From Faucicola osloensis_B (lineage in GTDB: Bacteria > Pseudomonadota > Gammaproteobacteria > Pseudomonadales > Moraxellaceae): DNA of 64,000 nucleotides. The stretch spans positions 744,001-808,000 of the forward strand of contig CAXORL010000001.1 of NCBI GenBank assembly GCA_964211495.1, read 5' to 3'. Positions 1-8,179 of this stretch are shown here, in pieces. The notes under the pieces were generated by a model. The model worked only from the letters and a program-made list of their open reading frames with translations. It ran no database searches and was not told the origin of the DNA. Both the position numbers and the translations under genes were made by a program. Numbering within the stretch: position 1 is the stretch's first letter; each line of letters starts with the position of its first letter.

Positions 1-40
1 TAACTGACAAACATAACTTTAAATATTTTTAGGTAAATAC

Positions 41-493
41 ATGCAATTAATTTTAGTTCGTCATGGCGATGCAGGCGCTTATACCCTGCCAGACCATGAA
101 AGAAATTTATCAGCACTGGGTCAAGCCCAAGCTTCACAGACCGCAAAGTGGCTTGCCGATAACTTTGAGCCCGATCATTTTATCGTCAGTCCTTACAACC
201 GCGCCCAGCAAACCCTTGCCCAAATCCAGCAATTTTTTCCCCATGTGCCTGTGACCACGTATGAGGGCATCACCCCTGATAACGATGCAGACATCGCTGT
301 GGATGCGTTAGGCGAATTGGTTGGCGACTGCATGGTGGTGGTTTGTCATATGAATATCATTGCCAAAATCGCCCATATTCTCACGGATGATCCCTTAGAG
401 GGTTTTGCACTGGCTGAAGCGCGTGTGTATGATATGGGTATATTGGCACCCAGTCTTGCCGCTGAGATTAAACGCTTTGTTCCCACCTGTTAG
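41..493 (+). CDS. sixA: Phosphohistidine phosphatase SixA
   Basis: A 150-residue histidine-phosphatase-superfamily protein. The N-terminal LVRHGDA carries the RHG catalytic signature (phospho-accepting His about residue 8), and VVCHMN near residue 103 supplies the second catalytic His. Its size fits SixA, which removes phosphate from phosphohistidine on cytoplasmic HPt or PTS proteins. The ATG is preceded by a modest AGG ribosome-binding site. It lies 36 bp upstream of gspL on the same strand, a pairing also known in Acinetobacter, so cotranscription is plausible. The family is certain; the physiological substrate is inferred only. Confidence 0.88.
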   Translation: MQLILVRHGDAGAYTLPDHERNLSALGQAQASQTAKWLADNFEPDHFIVSPYNRAQQTLAQIQQFFPHVPVTTYEGITPDNDADIAVDALGELVGDCMVVVCHMNIIAKIAHILTDDPLEGFALAEARVYDMGILAPSLAAEIKRFVPTC

Positions 494-529
494 GTGATTT
501 AATTTGTCAATTTTGTGTAGGACACTTCT

Positions 530-1822
530 GTGATTCATATTTGGTTGCCAACTCAGCATGCTGCCTTACGTTTATGGCAACAAACCACCCAGACTTGGCA
601 AACGGCTGACGATTGGCAAACGCTTGCGACCCTTGCCAATCTGCAAACCACCCAATCAGCCAAGCTGCAAGCCTGTCTTTATTTTCCTAGTGTCAGTTTA
701 TTAACAATCCAGCCTACCCTTTCAGCAAGCCAGCTCAATGCTTTGGGCGACACCGGCAGGCGCTATTTATTTGAAGATATCAGTATTGGGTCGGTAGAAG
801 ATTTACAAGTCAAAATCCAGCCGGCGGTCAGCAATAGCGAGTTACCTGCATTATTTGGGCTTCATGCTGCCGATATTCATTCATGGATTAATGCCGCAGC
901 TTTGGCGGGTATTGAGATAGTCGCTTTATTGCCAGATTTTTTATTGCTGCCGACCATAGATGCTAGAATTGATACTAGCATAGCTACGAGCACCAGTGCG
1001 AAGGCTACAGAGATGAGGCCTACCACAAGCGCGGTCTATTACCAAGATGCAGATACCCAGTTATTAAAACTACATACTTATCACGGCATGGCAGTTAGTT
1101 TTTTACCGCTGGTACTCACCAAATTACCCATGCTAGAAACGCTATATTTAACAGGTTTTCACGATGAAACCGTTGCCCAGCAATTAGCCAGTATGCCTAA
1201 TTTATCCATTGCATCGTCTGAGTTGTTGCCTACCCCAATCAAAGACCCGGTCAGACATTTTTTTAACTTTGCGACAATCAAAGGTAAAACGACGCTTGCG
1301 CCTTATGCCAAAGTCATCGCCTTAGTCACTGTTTGTGCGCTGCTGACAGCCTTTGCGGTCGATGCGCTTCGTTGGTATTATTATAACCAAGCACAAAAAC
1401 AAGCCGCAACTTTGCTGGCGCAGCAATACGCCCAGTGGTTTCCCAATGAGCCGCTAAGTAGCAAACTCACCCTACAACGACAGTTATCTGGCAAATTAAC
1501 CACCCAGCAATCAGCCACGCCAAACCTACTTCAGACGTTATCGTCCATACAGCCGGTATTGCAGCAATACCAACTGACTGCCAAGCAGCTTAATTTTCAA
1601 AATAATCACTTACAACTGCAGCTTTTATCATCAAGCGCCGATTCATTAAACAAAGCCGTCAATGACATGGTAAACAAAGGGATAAAAGCCAAGCTAGGGT
1701 CTGTCGATGCCGCGATGCCCGCTGCAATGTCTTCGAATACTGCTAGTGCGGTTTCCAGTGCAGTGGCGCCAACTTCTGCTGGCAGTGCCCTTGCCATGAT
1801 AGATATTGAATTGGCAGACTAA
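530..1822 (+). CDS. gspL: Type II secretion system inner-membrane protein GspL
   Basis: A 430-residue protein with a GTG start. Residues 1 to about 245 form the actin-like cytoplasmic domain that binds the secretion ATPase GspE. A single membrane span follows around 260-280 (KVIALVTVCALLTAFAVDAL), then a periplasmic ferredoxin-like region rich in Gln and Leu. A Ser/Ala-rich linker appears near the C-terminus. GspL and GspM form the inner-membrane platform of the type II secretion pathway. gspM follows after 21 bp. The remaining gsp genes are not in the window, consistent with the scattered T2SS genes of Moraxellaceae. Sequence similarity in this family is low, so the call rests on architecture plus the gspM neighbour. 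Confidence 0.85.
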   Translation: MIHIWLPTQHAALRLWQQTTQTWQTADDWQTLATLANLQTTQSAKLQACLYFPSVSLLTIQPTLSASQLNALGDTGRRYLFEDISIGSVEDLQVKIQPAVSNSELPALFGLHAADIHSWINAAALAGIEIVALLPDFLLLPTIDARIDTSIATSTSAKATEMRPTTSAVYYQDADTQLLKLHTYHGMAVSFLPLVLTKLPMLETLYLTGFHDETVAQQLASMPNLSIASSELLPTPIKDPVRHFFNFATIKGKTTLAPYAKVIALVTVCALLTAFAVDALRWYYYNQAQKQAATLLAQQYAQWFPNEPLSSKLTLQRQLSGKLTTQQSATPNLLQTLSSIQPVLQQYQLTAKQLNFQNNHLQLQLLSSSADSLNKAVNDMVNKGIKAKLGSVDAAMPAAMSSNTASAVSSAVAPTSAGSALAMIDIELAD

Positions 1823-1843
1823 ACCTAAGACTGAGATAAATTT

Positions 1844-2338
1844 ATGAAACCGCACGCCTCACTGAGCCAATCCCTGCAAAAACTAACCACGCCTTTGGGT
1901 CATGCCTTTCAAAATTTATCACGTCGTGATCAGATTGCGCTGCTGATATTGGCAATTTTCTTGCTTTTTTTTGTGGTCGGTGTCGGTTGTTGGACGCTGC
2001 ATAGCAAAGCCAACCAAGCACAAAAAAAATACGATGACACCATGGCAGATGTGTTTTGGCTACGCAGTCAAGCAGGTAACATCAATCCCAACCAAACCCA
2101 ACAAGTCAGTCAAGCCGATGCTATCAAACAAATACTTAGCCAATCAGGTATTGTCAATGCGCAAGTGGTCGAGAATGGCAATACCATCCAAGTTGCTTTT
2201 AGTCACGCGCAGGCCAGCGTAATCACCAATATATTTAATCAGTTTGAACAACAAGGTATCCGCATCCAGCAACTACAAATCAACCAGCCAGCCCTCGATA
2301 AGCTTGAAGTACAGTCTGTCTTATCTATTAACTCATGA
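1844..2338 (+). CDS. gspM: Type II secretion system protein GspM
   Basis: A 164-residue bitopic protein with a short cytoplasmic N-terminus containing the LSRRDQIALL motif typical of GspM. One membrane helix at about 35-52 (ALLILAIFLLFFVVGVGCW) is followed by a periplasmic coiled region and a small alpha/beta domain. It partners GspL in the assembly platform that moves folded exoproteins through the outer membrane. It is in an operon with gspL (21 bp gap) and ends just before a hairpin terminator. Confidence 0.87.
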   Translation: MKPHASLSQSLQKLTTPLGHAFQNLSRRDQIALLILAIFLLFFVVGVGCWTLHSKANQAQKKYDDTMADVFWLRSQAGNINPNQTQQVSQADAIKQILSQSGIVNAQVVENGNTIQVAFSHAQASVITNIFNQFEQQGIRIQQLQINQPALDKLEVQSVLSINS

Positions 2339-2365
2339 TAAAAGTAAGCAGTGGTAAAAGACCAT

Positions 2366-2395
2366 AAAAAACGATGCACTTGGCATCGTTGTTTT
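2366..2395 (+). terminator. Rho-independent terminator after gspM
   Basis: An 8-bp perfect stem (AACGATGC/GCATCGTT at 2370-2377 and 2383-2390) with a 5-base loop is followed by GTTTT. An A-run precedes the stem, so it may also serve the convergent DUF2057 gene. Confidence 0.6.
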
Positions 2396-2419
2396 GGCGC
2401 ATGGGGGCGCATTGGGTAA

Positions 2420-3097
2420 TTATTTTTGCACCCACTGACGAATTTTATCACGCTCTGCTGGCGTTGCTCTCAACCATAACTGCATAAATTGATCGAGACT
2501 ATCCGATGAGCTGACCGCGGTCACAGGTTGATTGCCAGGTTGATTGATTGCGGGAATTGCGCCCCCTGATTGTCCTAAGGCATTGATGGTTTGTTGATTG
2601 GCTTCAACCGCTTTTGAGCTACCACCAAACACACCGCCTAACGCATTACCCAACCCGCTAAAAATGCTTGAACTGCTGCTGGATGTGGCTTGCTGACTTG
2701 CAATGACTTGCTTGCCTTGCAGCACCGCTAGTGTGGGTTGTTTGACATATTCTTTGGCGGCATTATAGTCTTCTGGTTGACCTAGCATATCCAACACATA
2801 CGTTTGATTGTCGGCAAGCTCTACCGGAACGCTAATATTGCTTGAACGTAACACATCGTGATTGTCACCGCGCAGCTCGTACAACCGATTGTACTTGGCA
2901 GTAATCACATGTTTGCCTGGCTCAAGTTTGTAAGTTTTTTGCGGCTTTGAAAGCAAGCCGTTTTTGACTTCTTGACCATTAATAGCAGTCACGACGGTAT
3001 TATCAGTAACATTCAAGGTGACCTGGGCAAATGTTTGTGTGGTTGCTAACACGCCCGCAGTCAACGCGGCAGCCGTCCATAAGTACTGTTTATTCAT
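2420..3097 (-). CDS. DUF2057 family secreted protein (YccT-like)
   Basis: A 225-residue exported protein with a signal peptide ending near TQTFA|QVTLNV (about residue 24). The following region, with LLSKPQKTYKLEPGKHVITAKY-type sequence and conserved Y(R/E)L elements, matches DUF2057 (the YccT/CsgI family), whose E. coli member is periplasmic and modulates curli. Residues about 140-200 are Ser/Gln-rich linker. The C-terminus (LRATPAERDKIRQWVQK) resembles that of other family members. Function in this organism is unknown. It is monocistronic, with hda upstream on the same strand (77 bp away). Confidence 0.7.
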   Translation of the reverse strand: MNKQYLWTAAALTAGVLATTQTFAQVTLNVTDNTVVTAINGQEVKNGLLSKPQKTYKLEPGKHVITAKYNRLYELRGDNHDVLRSSNISVPVELADNQTYVLDMLGQPEDYNAAKEYVKQPTLAVLQGKQVIASQQATSSSSSSIFSGLGNALGGVFGGSSKAVEANQQTINALGQSGGAIPAINQPGNQPVTAVSSSDSLDQFMQLWLRATPAERDKIRQWVQK

Positions 3098-3174
3098 AGG
3101 ATATCCTGTTGTTTTACACCAAACTGTTGATGGATTCTAACCCATTTATCACGCAATTCCTATGACAAACCCGG

Positions 3175-3960
3175 TCAAAAATCTAAAAAATTTTCATTTT
3201 CTGCAATTTCATCAAAGTCCGCCAACTCAAAATTGAGCGTTAAATTATCAATGATGTTCATCGCATCTTGAATTTTGGCTTTGCTCACTTTGTTTAATGG
3301 GGTGCGTTCCATGTTGGAAAACAATGGCTGTAATTCGTTTAATACTGCCAACATCGCGCCGATGCGGTGTGGACCTTCATTGAGCAAATAGTCAATAATA
3401 CGTGGGTCAAAGTGCCAATGACGACGGCGTAATACTGATTCCAAAATTAGCTGTCTATCAAGCCTATCACTGCCCGTCGGCAGTTGAAAAGTCGCGGCTC
3501 GAGCAAGCCTTGATAGCAAATCTCGCAGCTCAAAATTTAACGCTTTGACAGGCAATCGACTGGCAAAAATAATTTTATTGCCGTATTCTTGCGATAAATT
3601 AATCAGATGAAAAACTGCTTCTTGCCATTCAGGATGACCCTGAATTTCATCCATATCATCAAGCGCAATCACTGTGGTATTCTCTAGCGATGACAACACC
3701 ATGGCATCCATATTGGCGTTTATCAGCTCACGCAGCGACAGATAAATAACAGATTGGTCGATATCACGGAAAGATTCGCAGATAGCGTTGAGTAGATGGG
3801 TTTTACCTGTATCGCGCTCGCCGTATAGATACAGCTGCGTCAACAGTCCTACATGCATTTGGCGCACCACATCGATGATGGATACCCAGCCTGGACCACT
3901 AAAGTCACTGATACTCGCGGACTGCTTGATATTTAAGTTTAGACTTAATTGTTCCGACAT
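3175..3960 (-). CDS. hda: DnaA regulatory inactivator Hda
   Basis: A 261-residue DnaA-like AAA+ protein without the DNA-binding domain of DnaA. Residues 4-9, QLSLNL, match the beta-clamp-binding motif of Hda (QLSLPL in relatives). The Walker A is GERDTGKT at 47-54, a Walker B-like ALDDMD follows, and an RLARAATFQLP segment fits the arginine-finger/sensor region. Hda bound to the sliding clamp stimulates ATP hydrolysis by DnaA and prevents re-initiation. The C-terminal 25 residues are an acidic extension. Confidence 0.9.
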   Translation of the reverse strand: MSEQLSLNLNIKQSASISDFSGPGWVSIIDVVRQMHVGLLTQLYLYGERDTGKTHLLNAICESFRDIDQSVIYLSLRELINANMDAMVLSSLENTTVIALDDMDEIQGHPEWQEAVFHLINLSQEYGNKIIFASRLPVKALNFELRDLLSRLARAATFQLPTGSDRLDRQLILESVLRRRHWHFDPRIIDYLLNEGPHRIGAMLAVLNELQPLFSNMERTPLNKVSKAKIQDAMNIIDNLTLNFELADFDEIAENENFLDF

Positions 3961-4312
3961 TCATGCACTCGCAATCGGTAAGATATCCCTTTTTGAAAAT
4001 AAATCATAAACCACTATACACATAGTGCTGCCCAGTTAGCCGCCCAGTGTTTAAAAGTTTAAAAGCAAAAAATTCAAGGGTCTAACTAAATTTTGACTAT
4101 TATAACCTAAATTTATGAAATAGCTACTCACGCGCCTTTTGCCCCGTGTCGGGTTATTTCAAATTTAGTTACCTTTCTTATTTACTTTTTAAAACACTCA
4201 AGACAAAAACAGTCAATGCCATTATAGCGCTGAATGCGATGATATAACCAAAGATTGTACATGTCTTATCATTTTAGTAGTATATTTGATTATCTTTGTA
4301 ATGGAGACTTTT
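3961..4312. other. Divergent intergenic region between hda and a lipoprotein gene
   Basis: This 352-bp AT-rich stretch lies between divergently transcribed genes and should hold both promoters, but no unambiguous -35/-10 pair was recognised. It contains an exact 11-bp inverted repeat (TAACTAAATTT at 4083-4093, AAATTTAGTTA at 4161-4171) separated by 67 bp. No coding sequence with a ribosome-binding site was seen. Confidence 0.4.
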
Positions 4313-5233
4313 ATGTCTTTTGTTAACCAATGGCGTGATGCGAATTTTTTTAGACCATTACATATCACTATAAGCACCTTGAGCGCTATGGGGCTAGGCT
4401 TGGGACTTACCGCCTGCCAACCCACCCCTGAGACAACTAACCGAGCCAGCGACGCCCCTTCACCGTCTAACGTACCTGAAGTCATCATTGCACAAACTCC
4501 AGCCAGTATCCCACCTGCCACAGTCGGGTTAAAACGCATGGATTTTCCGGTGTATTTGGCAGGTGTGCCAAGCCTACTGCATCCGATTATTCCGTCAGTG
4601 CCCATCAATCGCAAATATGACAGCGACGGCAGTGATGCTAGAAAATCACCTGTCAGCTACTTTCAAGAAGTTGCGCCCTATGATTTTCAAAGCAGTGTTT
4701 ACAATATTGTGTTTGAAGGGTTAAAAACCGGGCAAGTACATCGGCTGTTTCCACAAGATAATTTTGTAATAAGAGCGGTGCACACGCCCTTGGTAGATTT
4801 AAGCCAAGATGACAAAACAGCGCAGAAGAAAGCTGCCATCACGCAAACTGCACCTACCCAACCGCAAGCCGCGAAAGAAGCAATCAACCCATTGGCAGTC
4901 AAAGTCGGCAATACCTTACTGCTGGGCTATTTTATCTATGAAGTCAAAGAGATAGCTGATGATAATGACAATAAAACCAATCTCGATCAGCAGCTTACCT
5001 TGTATTTAAGCGATTTAAATGGCAAAAATTTATTGAAACTCACGCCCAATAATCAATATTTTAAACATTATAAATGGCTGCCTGAGAGCAAGCGTTTTTA
5101 CTTCTCAACCCAAGCCGATACCAATGGCGATCGGGTGATTGATGAGAATGATAAATACTTCTATTATTTCATCGATTTTACCAAAAACGCGCAAATAGTC
5201 ACGGCGTATGATTTTAGTAAGCCAAAAGCATAA
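4313..5233 (+). CDS. Putative lipoprotein with a dockerin-like calcium loop
   Basis: This 306-residue protein starts at an ATG with GGAG 5-7 bases upstream. A longer TTG-start reading at 4286 is less likely. A signal peptide ends in the lipobox LTAC (Cys35), so it should be a lipid-anchored envelope protein. Residues about 40-70 are a Pro/Thr/Ser linker. The C-terminal part reads like a beta-propeller blade (YLSDLNGKNLLKL then WLPESKRFYFSTQ), followed by D269-x-N-x-D-x-x-I-D-x-x-D280, a calcium-binding loop of dockerin/EF-hand spacing. No known family was recognised and the function is unknown. Confidence 0.6.
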   Translation: MSFVNQWRDANFFRPLHITISTLSAMGLGLGLTACQPTPETTNRASDAPSPSNVPEVIIAQTPASIPPATVGLKRMDFPVYLAGVPSLLHPIIPSVPINRKYDSDGSDARKSPVSYFQEVAPYDFQSSVYNIVFEGLKTGQVHRLFPQDNFVIRAVHTPLVDLSQDDKTAQKKAAITQTAPTQPQAAKEAINPLAVKVGNTLLLGYFIYEVKEIADDNDNKTNLDQQLTLYLSDLNGKNLLKLTPNNQYFKHYKWLPESKRFYFSTQADTNGDRVIDENDKYFYYFIDFTKNAQIVTAYDFSKPKA

Positions 5234-5253
5234 AGCTTTGATAAATTGCGCCG

Positions 5254-7992
5254 TTAAGCGCGTTTGAGACGTAAGGCATTAAGCACCACAAACAGTGAGC
5301 TCAATGACATACCAATCGCAGCCAACCAAGGTGGCACATAGCCTAACGCAGCAGGTATAAGTACGATAAAGTTATACCCGAGCGCCCATTTGAAGTTTTG
5401 GGCAATAATGCGATCGGTCTTGAACGCCACCTCACGCGCTTTTGCCACGGCTTGGATTTGACCATTGAGTACCAAAGAGTCACTGGAGACTTGCGCCAAA
5501 TCTGCCGCCCCTGCCATGGCAGTTGAGATATTGGCAGCGGCAAGTACCGGTGCATCGTTCACCCCATCACCGACCATTTGCACGATATGTCCTTGCTGCT
5601 GCAGCGCTTTTAAATGTTGCACCTTATCATTCGGGGTAAGACCTTTATAAACCATGTCAATACCAAGCTCGCGCGCTACTTCAAACGCCTGAGCACTAGG
5701 ATCACCCGTGAGCATTAGCACCTGCGCGCCTTGGTCTTTAAGATGTTTAATGGTAGCTAAGGCGCCTTCACGGACTTTATCATGAAAATAAAAATGCGCC
5801 AGTGGTTGCCATTCTTTGCTTAGGCTATCTTGTCTTGATAAGGTCACACTGGTGCTGGCTTGGTGCTTGGTGAGATTTGGCAGTAACCCATCGTCTAATC
5901 CTGATTGAACTGCAAAACCATAATGCCCTAGACGATAACTTAGCCCATCAATCGTGGCTTGCAGACCGCCCCCTGGAATGTGTACCAAATCGCTGGTAGC
6001 AGGCAAATGCATTTGCCGAGTCATTGTCAATAACGCATGGGCAATGGGGTGACGACTACCCACTTCAAGGCTCGCTGCAATACTTAAAAAATGGTTTTTT
6101 ATCTCGTCTTCGTTTTTGGTGTCATCTTCAGTAAAATCCACTGAGGGATTTTGTTTAACACCATACGGTACATCCAGCGTTTCAATCGCCATCAAATTGG
6201 GTTGACCGTACGTCAATGTACCAGTTTTATCAAACGCCACATGGGTGACTTCAGCGAGTGTGGTAATGGTATGCCCGCGCGTCGCTAAAAATCCCAGGCT
6301 TGCTAGTCGATTGGTAGAAACGGTTAATGCGATGGGTGTGGCCAATGACAAGGCACAGGGACAAGTAGCGACCAATACGGCAACCGTTGCCCAAATGGCA
6401 TGACTCGGCTCGATAAAATACCAGGCCAAAAACACCATACTGGCAATCACCAGTACCCGCGCGACAAACCAGCGTGCCAGTTTATCTGCTTTTAAAGCGA
6501 TTTGCGGCTTTTCACTGAGCGAGCGATTCACTAGCCTATCAATCACGCCCATTTGGCTGTCATTGGGTAATGTGGTAATTTGCATCACAAACGGCTGACT
6601 GTCATTTTGGCTACCGCCCACAATGTTATCGCCCAAGCGTTTGATGATTAAGTCACTCTCCCCGGTCAATAAACTTTCGGACACCGTGGCACTATCCGAC
6701 AGCAAAATACCATCACTGATGATACTGCTACCGGCATCAATGCGGACAATATCACCAACTTTTAGCGACTGTGCCGAAACCATTTGCTCATTATCGCCCC
6801 TGTCGGCAGGGTCTAAACTAAGTGACTGATAAAAAAGGTCTTTATATTGACTGGCATAGCGCGTCACTTGTGAGGCATCCATGTTCTCTAGTGCTAACGG
6901 CGCTTCATGACCCAGCTTTGCGACCAACACAGGTTCGACGACTACCAAATCATTGGCTAAATTGGCAGCTTTTAGCCTGGCATTGTGCTCGACAAATTTG
7001 CCCGCCAATAAGAAAAATATCAGCATACTAACCGAGTCATAATAGGTCTCGCCCGTGTTGGTCAATGTCGCATATAGACTTGCCAAAAAGGTAATGACAA
7101 TGGCGATACTAATCGGCACATCCATATTGACTTGGCGGGCTTTAATCGCTGACCAAGCCGATTGAAAAAATGGCAACCCTGCAATCAAAAACACAGGAAT
7201 ACTCACAAACAGCGATACCCAGCGTAAAAATTGCCGATCGTTGACGCCAATACCTGAATATTCCCCAAAATATAGCGCCACTGCGAACATCATCGCTTGC
7301 ATGGCACCCAATGCCGCAATGCCCAATTGAAACAACATACGGCGATTATCTCGCTTGAGCATCGCTTCATGGGTATCTTGCCGATAAGGTTTGGCATCAT
7401 ACCCAATGGCTTGCACATTTGCCAAAATTTGGCTAATCGGCAGTTTTTTGTCATCCCACACCACGCGCATCCGTTGATTGGTGAGATTGACTTGGCAAGT
7501 GTCCATGCCATCAAGGCGATACAATTGGGTTTCAATCAGCCAACTACAGGCAGCACAGCGCAAATTGCTAATTGACAGCTCAGCAACGCTGTGCCCTTGC
7601 TGATGGTAAATAAATTGCGATTTGATATCATCGTGGTCATACGCTTGCAGCTGATATAACGAATCCGGGAGACTGGCGGTACGATTAATTTCACTGCGGT
7701 CAAGATAGTATTGCTCAAGCCCCGCCTCGATGATACTTTGCGAAGCAAGCTGACAGCCCATACAGCACATCGCCCGATCTTCACCCAATACATGGGTAAA
7801 AAATGGCGGGCTCGGTAGCGGGTCGCCACAATGAAAACAATGCCCTTCTGCTGGCAACACCAGCTCCACATCTTGATATGTGGTAGTAAATTTGCTATCC
7901 GCTTCAACAAGCGTACGGCTAGGCGCATCGGTCACAACCGACTGCCCAATATCCGATTGTTTTGCCCCAAATTGGCTATTGTTTGGCATCAT
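5254..7992 (-). CDS. ccoI: Copper-translocating P1B-type ATPase, CcoI/FixI type
   Basis: A 912-residue heavy-metal P-type ATPase. The ATG at 7992 was chosen because AGGGG lies just upstream; a GTG at 8013 would add 7 residues. In order: a CcoI-type N-terminal zinc-finger-like domain (CFHCG 52-56, MCCMGC 75-80), a metal-binding HMA domain with CAAC at 146-149, membrane helices, the actuator TGES 443-446, the transport motif CPC 544-546, the phosphorylation site DKTGT 588-592, and GDGVND near the C-terminus. The N-terminal domain is typical of CcoI/FixI, which exports or delivers copper for cbb3 oxidase assembly. No cco genes are nearby, so the link to cbb3 oxidase is family-based inference. 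It is divergent from mrcB. Confidence 0.82.
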   Translation of the reverse strand: MMPNNSQFGAKQSDIGQSVVTDAPSRTLVEADSKFTTTYQDVELVLPAEGHCFHCGDPLPSPPFFTHVLGEDRAMCCMGCQLASQSIIEAGLEQYYLDRSEINRTASLPDSLYQLQAYDHDDIKSQFIYHQQGHSVAELSISNLRCAACSWLIETQLYRLDGMDTCQVNLTNQRMRVVWDDKKLPISQILANVQAIGYDAKPYRQDTHEAMLKRDNRRMLFQLGIAALGAMQAMMFAVALYFGEYSGIGVNDRQFLRWVSLFVSIPVFLIAGLPFFQSAWSAIKARQVNMDVPISIAIVITFLASLYATLTNTGETYYDSVSMLIFFLLAGKFVEHNARLKAANLANDLVVVEPVLVAKLGHEAPLALENMDASQVTRYASQYKDLFYQSLSLDPADRGDNEQMVSAQSLKVGDIVRIDAGSSIISDGILLSDSATVSESLLTGESDLIIKRLGDNIVGGSQNDSQPFVMQITTLPNDSQMGVIDRLVNRSLSEKPQIALKADKLARWFVARVLVIASMVFLAWYFIEPSHAIWATVAVLVATCPCALSLATPIALTVSTNRLASLGFLATRGHTITTLAEVTHVAFDKTGTLTYGQPNLMAIETLDVPYGVKQNPSVDFTEDDTKNEDEIKNHFLSIAASLEVGSRHPIAHALLTMTRQMHLPATSDLVHIPGGGLQATIDGLSYRLGHYGFAVQSGLDDGLLPNLTKHQASTSVTLSRQDSLSKEWQPLAHFYFHDKVREGALATIKHLKDQGAQVLMLTGDPSAQAFEVARELGIDMVYKGLTPNDKVQHLKALQQQGHIVQMVGDGVNDAPVLAAANISTAMAGAADLAQVSSDSLVLNGQIQAVAKAREVAFKTDRIIAQNFKWALGYNFIVLIPAALGYVPPWLAAIGMSLSSLFVVLNALRLKRA

Positions 7993-8179
7993 CAAAACCC
8001 CTAGGGCAAACACCCTAACTCACCCAAAAATGACTGTTATTGTACTCCAAAACCGTCTATTAAAGTTCAAAAATCCTGTATAAACGTGGCAAAATAGCAC
8101 GATGTTAACATTGTATTTTGGCGTATTTTGGGTCATGATAAAGCACTTTTTTATACCCTTGATCGTGACGCATTTTTGT

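Noticed and set aside
8102..8179. N-terminal extension of PBP1B from the first in-frame ATG
   Set aside because: It would add a hydrophobic segment before the normal single membrane anchor and has no clear ribosome-binding site. It is kept only as an alternative start.
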